Source: Terriglobus aquaticus
GTDB taxonomy: Bacteria; Acidobacteriota; Terriglobia; Terriglobales; Acidobacteriaceae
Direction of reading: 5' to 3'
DNA length: 64,000 bases
NCBI RefSeq assembly: GCF_025685415.1
Contig: NZ_JAGSYB010000001.1
Location: forward strand, 2,728,001-2,792,000
Numbering within the stretch: position 1 is the first letter of the stretch; each line of letters begins with the position of its first letter. Shown here piece by piece: positions 18,080 through 26,405 of this stretch. The notes under the pieces were generated by a model. It had not been told where the DNA came from, made no database searches, and saw only the letters and a list, made by a program, of their open reading frames with translations. The position numbers and the translations under genes were made by a program.

Positions 18080-18664
18080 CTACTCTGATTTTGGGTCGAA
18101 GAGGCCGGGTAAGGTGGCGGAGCTCTCGGATTTGCTGGAAAAGTGAGCGTCTCGCGGCGGCTTGGCGGCTGCGAGGTGAAGTCCTCGGCGAGACGGCGTG
18201 GCGGGAACTGTTCGGGAGAGCGGTCGCGAGACCTCCCCGGCACCGGGCCCACTTGGGGGACCATCCAAGAGGTCCCGGAGGTCGCGGAGTTCGGCGTGGA
18301 TGCGCTCGAGACCGCTGGATCGCGGATCGGCTGTACCGGGCTGCGGGGCTGCAGCTTCGGGCTTGGTGCGGTGGGCGTCAGACCGGCGCTGCCGGCTTTG
18401 CAGCAACTGCCGAGCGCCTGGAATGGTGTAGCCCTGCTCGTAAAGGAGTTGCTTGATTTCGAGGACGAGTTCCACGTCGCGGCGGCGATACAGGCGTTGT
18501 CCGGTGCCGCCCTTGCCCACTTTCAGTTGAGGGAATTCGGTTTCCCAAAAGCGGAGCGTGTGGGTCTCGACGTTAAGGAGGCGCGCAACTTCGCCGATGC
18601 GGAAGTACAGCTTGTCCGGAATGACCGGATCGCGAGGCGGTTGAATGTTGCGAGCTTCGGACAC
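18080..18664 (-). CDS. MerR family transcriptional regulator
   Basis: 194 aa. GTG 18664 is preceded by AGGAGG at six bases, which fixes the start although the frame is open far upstream. Winged-helix MerR DNA-binding domain at about residues 18-88: YFRIGEVARLLNVETHTLRFWE followed by the wing (RLYRRRDVELV) and IKQLLYEQGYTIPGARQLL. The C-terminal half is polar with one short charged helix (RIHAELRDLRDLLDG) and no Cys cluster, so it does not look like a metal sensor. Single-domain MerR proteins with such tails often act as housekeeping or developmental regulators. The ligand and targets are unknown. Confidence 0.85.
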   Translation of the reverse strand: MSEARNIQPPRDPVIPDKLYFRIGEVARLLNVETHTLRFWETEFPQLKVGKGGTGQRLYRRRDVELVLEIKQLLYEQGYTIPGARQLLQSRQRRSDAHRTKPEAAAPQPGTADPRSSGLERIHAELRDLRDLLDGPPSGPGAGEVSRPLSRTVPATPSRRGLHLAAAKPPRDAHFSSKSESSATLPGLFDPKSE

Positions 18665-18932
18665 GCGCAGCCCTCCTGGGAGCGTGCTTGCGGACGGTCT
18701 GAGTATATGCCTGCCGGGTACTCCCCCGCCCCCCAGCTTTTCGTAAGTTCTTCCTGGAATGGACGTTAGCGAATCAGCAGGCTGTAAGTTCCTTAATTTG
18801 CTGAGGTTCGGCGTAAGTTCCTGGCACGGAACGGGATAGCTGGCGATGCACAAAGCCTGATGCACCGGTTTTCGCTCTGCGTAGCGCGGCGGACAGTCAA
18901 GTGGCCGGGCTAAGGGAAAGGTGAAGGTGGAG
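18665..18932. other. Gene-free stretch upstream of merR
   Basis: No credible coding sequence on either strand. It holds the leader region of the MerR gene (minus strand) and begins just after the terminator at 18933-18960. No clear promoter was seen. Confidence 0.4.
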
Positions 18933-19090
18933 AAAAAAAGGCCCCACTCTCGTGGGGCCTCGCTCAATGGACAGGAACAGCGGACACGGTAGATTCCCTT
19001 CCCGGTACTGAATGCCCCCGCTGGGTTCCTCTCCCTGAAGAACCCGAATTGTGCTACGTCAGTCCCAGGAATGGGGGTCAATCTGTCAGC
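18933..19090 (-). ncRNA. Candidate 6S-like structured RNA with terminator
   Basis: The minus strand of this gene-free stretch folds into one long interrupted hairpin: GCT/AGC (19088-19090 with 18962-18964), GACAG/CTGTC (19083-19087 with 18970-18974), ATTCC/GGAAT (19068-19072 with 18993-18997), ACTGA/TCAGT (19059-19063 with 19007-19011) and an apical GGGTTC/GAACCC hairpin. Between the second and third helices is a large bubble of 10 and 18 bases. A strong intrinsic terminator follows: AGGCCCCAC/GTGGGGCCT with a four-base loop and seven Ts (18933-18960). Closing stem, central bubble, apical hairpin and about 160 nt length fit 6S RNA, which mimics an open promoter to bind sigma-70 RNA polymerase. 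A leader element of the downstream merR gene is the alternative. Paired by eye; no covariance test was possible. Confidence 0.4.
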
Positions 19091-19246
19091 TACACCATAG
19101 CTTGCCGTTATGCTGCGAGAGTGTCAAGGTGGATGCACCGAAAGTTTTGCACAATTTTGTGTGCTGAATCCGATTTGGGATTTCGCGGAAAGTGGTAGGC
19201 GTGCCAGCGTGCAGTGGGCTAGCGGGTTAGCTGACAAACGCGCAAG

Positions 19247-19270
19247 AGCCGGGGCTGGTTGGCCCCGGCT
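19247..19270 (-). terminator. Terminator-like hairpin after TonB receptor gene
   Basis: AGCCGGGGC / GCCCCGGCT (9 bp) with a 6-base loop, 69 bases past the stop of the minus-strand TonB receptor gene. The T run is weak on both strands. Confidence 0.55.
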
Positions 19271-19338
19271 TTCTGGTGGAGGAAGCGCATTCGCAGCCGC
19301 TCCCGAGTGCATCCGGCCCGGTCAGGCCGGCCTGGAGA

Positions 19339-22300
19339 CTAGAAGGTGAACCGGCCGCTGAGGCGGATAACGCGGGCGGCGTTGGACGTGGTGATCTGGC
19401 CGAAGGTACCCGGCGAGTTGATGTTGGCAGAGGGATTCGCCCACTGCGGTGTGTTGGTTGCGTCGAAGGCTTCTCCCCGCAGCACAAAGGTGTACTCGTG
19501 CCAGATGGGGAAATTGCGCGTGAGACCAAGATCGAGGTTGAACAGGCCCGGTCCGCGGACGGAGTTGCGACCCACGTTGCCGTTCCGCAGGTTGGCACCG
19601 GAGTAGACCGAGGTGATAGTGGCGTAATTGCCATTGTTGACGAAGTACTGCGGATAGTTCGGATTGGTGCCGTTGTACTTCACGCCCGTGATGGACGGCT
19701 TGCTGAACTGAACGGGCACCGCCGTGTCGCCGTTGCCGCTGGTGGAGCTATCGGTCAACTGGAAGGGCTGACCGCTGTCATAGATGAGGATCGTGTTCAG
19801 GTCGAAGTTGCCGATGATGCGCCCCAGTATGCCGCTGGAGAGGAACTGCCGTCCGGGACCGATGGGAAGCTGGTAGTTCGTCCAAAGCGAGTTGATGAAG
19901 GTCCGGTCGAAGCCGCTGTTGGCGTAGTTGCGATTGAAGGTCTGCGGAGAGTTGAAGGTGACAGTACCGGGCGTGGAGTTGGTGTCGTACGTGTTCATGG
20001 CATGCGACCAGGTGAACGCGTAGCCGAACTGCAAGGACTTGAAGGTGCGCTCGTTCAGCGCGAACTGCAGGCCCGAGTAGTTGACCGTGCCGAACGGGAA
20101 GAAATCGGTGAGCGTGTTGACGTTGCGCCGAGCGCCACCGGGAGCGTTGCTGTTGGCAAAGATGGGCCGGCTGTTGACGCCCAGGCTGCTGACGAAGCCG
20201 GAGTTCACATCGATGCCCGCGACCTGGCGAACCTGGTGCGTGCCCACGTAGCCGACCGTGGCTACAAGGCCCTTGGCCAGATCACGGTCGACGAAGAGGT
20301 TCCAGGTTTCCACGTAACCACGACGCCACTTCTGTGGAGAAAAGATGGTGCCGTAGTTGTACGGCAGCGGCACTACGCCGCTGCTGATATCCGGCAGCAC
20401 GACTGGCGGCACACCGATGAAAAGCGAACCGGCGGGCCCTACGGAGTTGGTGGTACTGAGAGCCGAGGAGGGCGTGTACTGGGTGGTGAAGGTGCCTACG
20501 CCGGTCTGGCTGAGCGTGGTGAGCGCCGGGTAGGCGTCGCGGTAGAAGCGGTAGTTTTCCGGATCGACGGTGATGCCGGCGCCGGTGCGGATCACCATCT
20601 TGTCATTGACGCGGTAGTTAATGCCGAGGCGGGGAACGACCTGGCCGTGGCCCACGTCGACGCCGGTATTGGTGGGGGTATTGCCGCGTCCGCCGATCAG
20701 CGTATTTCCGGTGGTCGGATCGTAGCGGAAGACGCCGGTGTGGTCACGGGTTGCGAACGGATAAAACTCGTAGCGCACGCCGTAGTTGATGGTCAGGTCG
20801 GCGCTCGCCTTCCAGGTGTCCTGGGCGAAGAAGCCGAACTCTGACCAGCGCGGCCCGTTGGGCTGGAAGAGCTGGACGGTCTTGCCGACGTTGTTGGGCA
20901 GGCCGAGCAGGTTGTCCGCAATGACGCGGGCGAAGTTCGGCGTTTGCGCGCCGCCGGTACCACCGTTCAGCGCGGTGATGCCGCCCGTGAAGGTGAACTG
21001 ACCGCGCGGACCGAAGTTGTTGGTCTGCAGGTGATTCATGGCGGAGTGGGTGTACTCGCCACCAAAGCGGATGCTGTGATTGCCGTGAACGTAGGTGCCG
21101 TTGACGTTGCCGACGTACTGGTAATCGCGGAAGCTGAACGGGTTGGACTGCAGGTAGTTGCCATAGTTGCTGAGTCCCTGGTTTTCGATAAAGCCGGGCA
21201 GACCAGATTGGAAGGTCGTGGTGCCATTGGTGCCGGGGATGCCGAGCAGGTTCAGGCCCTCGTTGGTGCCCACATCAGGTGCCTGAGCGGCCAGATCGAT
21301 GCGGACGACGCCAGCGTTGGCGTCGATGAGGAAGTTGTTGGTGAAGGAGTGCGTCGCGCCGAGGCCGACGTTCTTGATGTTGCCCGGAGCGACACCCGGC
21401 TGGCCACCGTCCCAGGTGTTGCCGATGGCGGGACCAAAGGCTGGCGGATCGACGATGTTGGAACGGAGGAGCGAGTAGCGGCCGAAGAAGGTGGTCTTGT
21501 CGGTCGGGTTCCAGTTGATCTTGGTGTCGTAGGTTCCGCGATCGAAGGCGAGAATGGCGCCACCGGCGTAGTTCGCCGTGGGCGCGGTGGATGTTTCGGT
21601 GGGGATGAGCGAGAACATCTTGAGCGCGGGCGCGCTGAGGCGGTTCTGCGGGATGATGTTGCCCGCAAAGGGGGTGCGCCCGGTGCCGTCGGCATTGCCA
21701 GTGAGCGGGTCATAGATGACCGCCTGTGCCGCAGTCAGGCCAAACGCCGCGGGGTTGCGCAGGAGGGCGCTGAAGTCGCCGTTGCGGAACTGAGAGAGCG
21801 GCACGGTCATGGTGCCGTTCTTGAACTGGCGCAGCGAGACCTTGTTGTAGTTGAAGAAGAAGAACAGCTTGTCCTTGATGATGGGACCGCCGATGTTGCC
21901 GCCGTACTCGTTGTAGATGTTCTTGGGAACGCGGGGCGTGGCGGCGGCGCGGACGAAGTAGTTGCGCGCATTGAACTGGGAGATGGAGTTGTATTCCCAG
22001 ACGCCACCATGGAAGTGGTTGGTGCCGCTCTTGACGACGAAGTTCGCTGCGATGCCGCCGGCGGCGCCCTGCTCTGCGTTGAAGGAGCTGGTGACGACGT
22101 TGACGGATTCGATGGCGTCCTGCGGCGGGATGTAGGCGGCTTCAGATTGCAGCCAGGGGTAGTTGACCGCGGCACCGTCGATCTTGATGTTGTTGATGGT
22201 GTTGGCGACGCCGTTGGCGTTGATGGCCTGGTTGCGGCCGGGATTGCCGGCCTGGGAGTTCATCTCCTGCGGCGGCGGAACGCCGGGGATGAGGCGGAAG

Positions 22301-22803
22301 AGATTTTCGGGATTGCGGCCGGCGGAACCGGAGGTCGGAAGCTGGTCGACCTGGCGCGGGCTGATCTCGTAGGACACGTCGGCGCGGTCGGTCTGGAGCG
22401 CGGGCGGGGCGGTGGAGACGTCGACGGTTTGGGTGACGCCGCCGATGGTCAGGGTGGCGTCGACCCGCTTGGTCTGGTTGACGGCGATGGGCACGTTCTT
22501 GGTTTCGGAGGTGCCGAAGCCGGTGTTGCTGATGGTGACGGTGTAGTTGCCCTGGGGAACGTCCGTGATCTGGTAGTTGCCCGAGTTGTCTGTGGTGCCG
22601 GTGCGGGTGAGGCCTGTGTCGGTGCTGGTGATGGTGACGGTGGCGCCGGCGACCGCCGCGTTGGAGGCGTCTGTGACGTTGCCGGTGAGCGTGCCGTAGA
22701 GCACCTGGGCGTGGACGCAACTGAATGCGAGCGCTGGAAGGGCGAGGGCGGCGGCGGACCGAAGAGCAAGGTGGTGCGCGCGCCGGGAAGTAGGGTGGAA
22801 CAT
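19339..22803 (-). CDS. Oar-like TonB-dependent receptor 1
   Basis: 1154 aa from ATG 22803, chosen over an ATG four codons upstream because GGAGG sits five bases before it. Signal peptide to about residue 33, then a carboxypeptidase-regulatory-like beta-sandwich (GTLTGNVTDASNAAVAGATVT..GNYTVTISNTGF, about 36-115), a plug domain (PTSGSAGRNPENLFRLIPGV, INANGVANTINNIKIDGAAV) and a long beta-barrel ending in the usual terminal Phe (GRFTF). Acidobacteria carry many such receptors, thought to import large glycans or bind surfaces. No substrate can be deduced and no TonB box was clearly identified. A sigma-70-like promoter lies about 55 bases upstream. Confidence 0.9.
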   Translation of the reverse strand: MFHPTSRRAHHLALRSAAALALPALAFSCVHAQVLYGTLTGNVTDASNAAVAGATVTITSTDTGLTRTGTTDNSGNYQITDVPQGNYTVTISNTGFGTSETKNVPIAVNQTKRVDATLTIGGVTQTVDVSTAPPALQTDRADVSYEISPRQVDQLPTSGSAGRNPENLFRLIPGVPPPQEMNSQAGNPGRNQAINANGVANTINNIKIDGAAVNYPWLQSEAAYIPPQDAIESVNVVTSSFNAEQGAAGGIAANFVVKSGTNHFHGGVWEYNSISQFNARNYFVRAAATPRVPKNIYNEYGGNIGGPIIKDKLFFFFNYNKVSLRQFKNGTMTVPLSQFRNGDFSALLRNPAAFGLTAAQAVIYDPLTGNADGTGRTPFAGNIIPQNRLSAPALKMFSLIPTETSTAPTANYAGGAILAFDRGTYDTKINWNPTDKTTFFGRYSLLRSNIVDPPAFGPAIGNTWDGGQPGVAPGNIKNVGLGATHSFTNNFLIDANAGVVRIDLAAQAPDVGTNEGLNLLGIPGTNGTTTFQSGLPGFIENQGLSNYGNYLQSNPFSFRDYQYVGNVNGTYVHGNHSIRFGGEYTHSAMNHLQTNNFGPRGQFTFTGGITALNGGTGGAQTPNFARVIADNLLGLPNNVGKTVQLFQPNGPRWSEFGFFAQDTWKASADLTINYGVRYEFYPFATRDHTGVFRYDPTTGNTLIGGRGNTPTNTGVDVGHGQVVPRLGINYRVNDKMVIRTGAGITVDPENYRFYRDAYPALTTLSQTGVGTFTTQYTPSSALSTTNSVGPAGSLFIGVPPVVLPDISSGVVPLPYNYGTIFSPQKWRRGYVETWNLFVDRDLAKGLVATVGYVGTHQVRQVAGIDVNSGFVSSLGVNSRPIFANSNAPGGARRNVNTLTDFFPFGTVNYSGLQFALNERTFKSLQFGYAFTWSHAMNTYDTNSTPGTVTFNSPQTFNRNYANSGFDRTFINSLWTNYQLPIGPGRQFLSSGILGRIIGNFDLNTILIYDSGQPFQLTDSSTSGNGDTAVPVQFSKPSITGVKYNGTNPNYPQYFVNNGNYATITSVYSGANLRNGNVGRNSVRGPGLFNLDLGLTRNFPIWHEYTFVLRGEAFDATNTPQWANPSANINSPGTFGQITTSNAARVIRLSGRFTF

Positions 22804-22859
22804 GGGTGCCTCCAAAGTTTTTGCAGCCGAACTTTTCTAACTTGATTTGCGCGCCGAAC

Positions 22860-22887
22860 TTTAGACAGCGGTTCTCTGCCGTGTCAA
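22860..22887 (-). promoter_or_regulatory. Promoter of TonB receptor 1
   Basis: On the minus strand TTGACA (22882-22887), 16-base spacer, TCTAAA (22860-22865). The -35 is a perfect match. Transcription would start about 50 bases before the ATG. Confidence 0.6.
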
Positions 22888-22942
22888 GACACAGAGTGGT
22901 GCAGCCGACAGCATTTTTTTGGGAAGGAGAATTTCTGGGCTG

Positions 22943-22956
22943 AGAAACGTTTTTTC
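22943..22956. promoter_or_regulatory. Candidate AAACGTTT operator near TonB receptor 1
   Basis: GAAACGTTTTT at 22944-22954 with the palindromic core AAACGTTT (22945-22952), a centre typical of LacI-family operators. The same 11 bases occur at 34333-34343 upstream of the second TonB receptor gene. Confidence 0.35.
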
Positions 22957-23197
22957 TTGCGATGTTGCGGCTGAAACTTTTTGGTGAGGATGCTCGTAGC
23001 GACGCGGTTTTTGGGTAGGGCCGAACGGCGGACGGCGGCTTCTGCGAGGCCTTACCGTTGCGGCTCCGGCAGCTTAGGCACGGCACCCCAACTAAAGGCG
23101 CGCAGCTTCCTCTTCCAACTTCGGACCTGAATTTTTCGGCGCGCAGGAAAGGCCGCCGGGCGGCATTCGGCGCGACCCTGCGCGGTGGTGAGGTGCT
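22957..23197. other. Intergenic between ruvA and TonB receptor 1
   Basis: No supported gene. It continues the upstream region of TonB receptor 1 and the downstream region of ruvA. A GCCGC-CGG-GCGGC hairpin is the only other visible structure and is too weak to name. Confidence 0.4.
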
Positions 23198-23809
23198 CTA
23201 GCGGAGCAGGCGCATGCTGAGGCGGAAGAGCTGCTCGAAATCGTTGTGGAGGGTGAGGCTGGTCGCCTCGGGGGAGTTGAGGGCGGACTCCACGGCCTTT
23301 TGCGCGGCAGGGCGGCTGTAGCCGAGATTGACCAGCGCGGAAAGCACGTCGTCGGCCGCGGGAGTGAGTGCGGGCGCGGCGGCTTGGGTAGGTGCCGGCG
23401 TCGCGAAGCCGTCGAGCTTGTCTTTCAACTCCAGCACGATACGTTCCGCGGTCTTCTTGCCAATGCCCGGAATGCGAACGAGTTCGGCGTGACTGCTGGA
23501 GCGGATGGCCGCGGCCAAGGCGTCGGCGCGGATGCCGGAGAGCAGTGTGATCGCGAGCTTGGGGCCGACGCCGGAGATGGTGATGAGCTTCTCAAAGAGA
23601 AGCTGCTCCGAGGGGTCGAGAAAGCCGAACAGGGCGATCGAGTCTTCGCGCACTTCCGTGTGGATGTGAAGAGCGACGGGGCTCCCCTGCTCCGGGAGCG
23701 CGGTGTAGCACTGCACGGAGGTGGTGACGGCATAGCCGACGCCGCCGCATTCGACCACAGAGCGGTTCGGCGTCTTGGAAAGTAAGGTGCCGCGGAGGTG
23801 AGCGATCAT
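23198..23809 (-). CDS. ruvA: Holliday junction helicase subunit RuvA
   Basis: 203 aa, the normal length. N-terminal OB fold (MIAHLRGTLLSKTPNRSVVE..GVGYAV), tandem helix-hairpin-helix motifs (ISGVGPKLAITLL and IPGIGKKTAERIV) and a C-terminal UBA-like domain (DDVLSALVNLGYSRPAAQKAV) joined by an Ala/Pro linker. RuvA tetramers bind four-way DNA junctions and load the RuvB motor for branch migration. ruvB and ruvC are not adjacent. It is preceded at 33 bases by an unknown gene on the same strand, likely co-transcribed. Confidence 0.97.
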   Translation of the reverse strand: MIAHLRGTLLSKTPNRSVVECGGVGYAVTTSVQCYTALPEQGSPVALHIHTEVREDSIALFGFLDPSEQLLFEKLITISGVGPKLAITLLSGIRADALAAAIRSSSHAELVRIPGIGKKTAERIVLELKDKLDGFATPAPTQAAAPALTPAADDVLSALVNLGYSRPAAQKAVESALNSPEATSLTLHNDFEQLFRLSMRLLR

Positions 23810-23842
23810 GATGAGTTCGAAGGCGGAGCGGACGTGGCCGAG

Positions 23843-24667
23843 CTATGCGCGGCGGCGGTACAGGATCTGGAACTGGTATCCCGGGTTGGGCGGATACAGA
23901 GCGTGCACGGCGCAAAGACGGGCGGCGAGAGCCGGCGGCGCAAGCAGGGGGTACTCGCGCTCGCGGAGATCGGCGTAGTCGAAGTCGAGAAAGATGCTGA
24001 GCAGATATATCGCGACCGCGTCGGCAAAGGCGGCGTTGCGGTAATCGCGGCGCGCCTGTTCCGCTGCTGCGGGTGTTGGCGGCGGAGCCGAGGGCCGGGG
24101 TGCCGGCCGGGTACGCGAGGGAGTGTCCGCGGTGTCGGGCTGTGGGCCGAAGGCGGCGACTCGGTGCTCCCAGGCGTCGATGGAGGTTTCCCCGCGGACG
24201 CCGGCGGCGGTCTGTTCGGCGAGCAAGTCGCCGAAAGAGGCGGGCATGCTGGCGATATCGACCAGGTCGTGCGCGATGTTGATGAAGAACTCAAAGGCGA
24301 GCGCAAAGCTGTCGTTGTGCAGAAGCGCGGAAAGGAAGACGAGGTCTTCGCCGCGGATCTCCGCATTGCGATGGCAGATGGCGCGTTCCACGAGTTCGGG
24401 CGTGGCGTGAAGTGCGACCAGGGTGGGGTCGTTGCTTTGGAAGGCGGCGTCTGCGGCGTCGTTGCCGCGGAGGCGAGCCCCCGAAAGAGCCAGCGGGACA
24501 AATACGTAGGTGGTTCGGGTGAGCGCGGCCGCCAGGCTGGCCGGAACAGCATTCACGAGTCGGAGCAGAGCTTCTTCGGAGACGTGAGTCGCGGCGGGCT
24601 TACCTGAACCTACGCCGTCCCCCAGAAAGGCATAGCGAAGGCCATTGCTCGCGGTGCGAGGCCGCAT
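23843..24667 (-). CDS. Conserved protein of unknown function upstream of ruvA
   Basis: 274 aa from ATG 24667, which has AGGA seven bases upstream; a GTG at 24721 (19 residues more) is the alternative. Soluble, helix-rich. A basic N-terminus (MRPRTASNGLRYAFLGDGVG) is followed by a helical domain (about 50-155, with LLHNDSFALAFEFFINIAHDLVD), a Pro/Ala-rich linker (about 180-210) and a second helical part with IYLLSIFLDFDYADLRERE, ending in basic YRRRA. No family recognised and no signal peptide. Position suggests co-expression with ruvA. Confidence 0.6.
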   Translation of the reverse strand: MRPRTASNGLRYAFLGDGVGSGKPAATHVSEEALLRLVNAVPASLAAALTRTTYVFVPLALSGARLRGNDAADAAFQSNDPTLVALHATPELVERAICHRNAEIRGEDLVFLSALLHNDSFALAFEFFINIAHDLVDIASMPASFGDLLAEQTAAGVRGETSIDAWEHRVAAFGPQPDTADTPSRTRPAPRPSAPPPTPAAAEQARRDYRNAAFADAVAIYLLSIFLDFDYADLREREYPLLAPPALAARLCAVHALYPPNPGYQFQILYRRRA

Positions 24668-24744
24668 CTGGCTTCCTGCGGCTTCGGCGGAAAGCAGCTC
24701 TGATTCGAGGACGTTGGCCACCAAGGCGTATTCTAAATGCAGCC

Positions 24745-25062
24745 ATGGCACAGCCTGACCGCACCTTTGCTCCGGGATACACGAACTACACGGGACCTCG
24801 CCTGTTTGGGGCACCTGTGGGCGATCTGAGTGCGTTTCAGACGGTGTTGGCCACGCTGGCGATCGGAGCGGCAAGCTTCTTTGCGGCGACGTTCTTCGGA
24901 ATCCTGGGCGTGTCGGTGCTGAGCATTGCGCGGCACCGGATGCTGGACTACAGCATTGCGTATAAGTTCGTGGGTCTGCCGGTGGGCGTGCTGATGCTGT
25001 TTGGGGCGGGGCTGTACCTGGGGTCGATCCTGATCCGCCGGGTGACACGCGAAGGCCGCTAG
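24745..25062 (+). CDS. Small two-helix membrane protein
   Basis: 105 aa, divergent from the ruvA-linked gene. The N-terminal 30 residues are polar with Tyr-rich FAPGYTNYTGPRLFG, followed by two long hydrophobic segments (about 35-60 and 73-97) and a basic C-terminus. No family recognised. The start is the ATG after the shared upstream region; AUG context is plain. Confidence 0.6.
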   Translation: MAQPDRTFAPGYTNYTGPRLFGAPVGDLSAFQTVLATLAIGAASFFAATFFGILGVSVLSIARHRMLDYSIAYKFVGLPVGVLMLFGAGLYLGSILIRRVTREGR

Positions 25063-25088
25063 GCCGGCTTCACGCCCGGTGCAGATCG

Positions 25089-25106
25089 GGCGCAAACGGT
25101 TGCGCC
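25089..25106. promoter_or_regulatory. Dyad upstream of the LacI-type gene
   Basis: GGCGCAA-ACGG-TTGCGCC, perfect 7-bp arms around a four-base centre, 70 bases before the LacI-family start. The CAAACGGTTG core resembles LacI/GalR operators, so it may be an autoregulatory site. It also lies 26 bases past the stop of the previous gene and could act as a terminator hairpin. Confidence 0.35.
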
Positions 25107-25175
25107 GCAGGTTTTCGGAAAAATTGTTCAAGAAATGCGGCGGCTTTCTGTTGTAATCAACAGAGTTTGGACCCT

Positions 25176-26258
25176 ATGACCGTGCCGCCACACTCAACTG
25201 GAAGTCCCAACAAAGGAAATGGCGGAGCGGTGTCGCTGCGCACACTGTCAGCGCACCTGGGCCTGTCGATGGCCGCGATCTCGCGCGTGCTGAGCGGATC
25301 GCCGGCTGCGCGTTCGATTCCGCCGGCAACGCAGGAACGCATCTTTGCCGCGGCCCGCGAGTTGAACTACCGGCCAAACCTGCTGGCGCGCTCGCTGCGG
25401 CGGGGCCAGTCGACCAGCGTTGGCGTGCTGATTCCCGACATCTCAGAGGGCTACTCGGCCCACGTGCTGGCGGGCATCGAAGAGACGCTGTCGGCCGCCG
25501 GGTACACGCTGGTGATGATCACGCACCACTATCGCGAAGAGGTGCTGGCGAAGTCAGAACGCATCTTTGCCGAGCGCGCAGTGGATGCGGTGATCCTGGT
25601 GGGAACGAACCTGCACGTGTATGGCACCACCCCGACGGTCACGGTGTCGTGCCCGGATTCGCACCCCGGTGTGACCAACATTGTGCTGGACCACGATCGC
25701 GCGGCCGAACTGGCGCTGCGCCACCTGTATAGCCTGGGGCATCGCAACCTGGCGGTGATCAAGGGGTACAAGAAGAGTTCGGACACCGAGCGGCGCTGGC
25801 AGTCGATTGAGCGCGCCGCCGCCATGCTGGGCATGACCCTGCCCGAGGAGCGCGTGGTGCAACTGGACGACGAGCAGCAGACCAACGAGCCGGGATATCG
25901 CGCGATGAAGAAGCTGATGCACCAGAGCCGGGAGTTCTCGGCGGTGTTCGCCTTCAACGATGTTGCTGCGATCGGCGCCATCGACGCGATGCGCGATGCA
26001 GGCCTGGACGTTCCGGAAGACGTTTCCGTGATGGGCTTTGACGACGTTGCGTTTGCGCGAGTGCACCGGCCGTCACTGACCACGGTGCGGCAGCCGCTGC
26101 ACCGCATGGGTGTGCTGGCCGCCAACGCGGTGCTGGAGAAGCTGAGCCAGCCGGGCGAGAAGCAGACCGATGAGGTCGAGGTGGTGGTAGAACCGGAGCT
26201 GATTGTGCGGGCAACGACGCGCGCGGCGACCGTGTGCGCGGCGGCTGAGGCGGCTTAG
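25176..26258 (+). CDS. LacI/GalR family transcriptional regulator
   Basis: 360 aa. ATG 25176 is preferred to an in-frame TTG nine bases earlier. N-terminal LacI helix-turn-helix (SLRTLSAHLGLSMAAISRVL..ARSIPPATQERIFAAARELNYRPN) at about residues 20-70, then a hinge helix (NLLARSLRRG) and a periplasmic-binding-protein-like sugar-sensing domain (VGVLIPDISEGYSAHVLAGIE, VFAFNDVAAIGAIDAMRDAG, VMGFDDVAFARVHRPSLTTV). It would repress carbohydrate genes until its sugar ligand binds. The nearest candidate targets are the TonB receptor genes in this window, which share an AAACGTTT motif. Confidence 0.92.
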   Translation: MTVPPHSTGSPNKGNGGAVSLRTLSAHLGLSMAAISRVLSGSPAARSIPPATQERIFAAARELNYRPNLLARSLRRGQSTSVGVLIPDISEGYSAHVLAGIEETLSAAGYTLVMITHHYREEVLAKSERIFAERAVDAVILVGTNLHVYGTTPTVTVSCPDSHPGVTNIVLDHDRAAELALRHLYSLGHRNLAVIKGYKKSSDTERRWQSIERAAAMLGMTLPEERVVQLDDEQQTNEPGYRAMKKLMHQSREFSAVFAFNDVAAIGAIDAMRDAGLDVPEDVSVMGFDDVAFARVHRPSLTTVRQPLHRMGVLAANAVLEKLSQPGEKQTDEVEVVVEPELIVRATTRAATVCAAAEAA

Positions 26259-26405
26259 GCGCTCGGCACTGCCGTGTCGCCCGGATTGATTCTGCTGCCG
26301 ATTCTTCGATCCTGCCGAGGTGAGTCCCAGGGATCGCGAAACCTGTTTCAATTACATCGCACGTTCCGGATGGTGCAGTTCTGTGGGCCTGCCTAAGGTT
26401 GGGTC

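Noticed and set aside
18091-18769. 208-codon plus-strand frame opposite merR
   Set aside because: The minus strand has the MerR helix-turn-helix with an AGGAGG site; the plus frame has no recognisable feature.
18933-19090. Cobalamin riboswitch reading of the structured RNA
   Set aside because: GGGAA and CCGCTG segments recall the Cbl core, but their order and the missing B12 box do not fit.
19094-19127. A sigma-70 promoter for the 6S-like RNA
   Set aside because: TTGACA is perfect but no -10 with acceptable spacing matches well, so it is mentioned only as a hint and not listed as a feature.
19276-22845. Long plus-strand open frames (522 and 633 codons) opposite TonB receptor 1
   Set aside because: They lie antisense to a clear receptor gene, have valine/glycine-rich composition caused by its codon bias, and show no domain or start signal.
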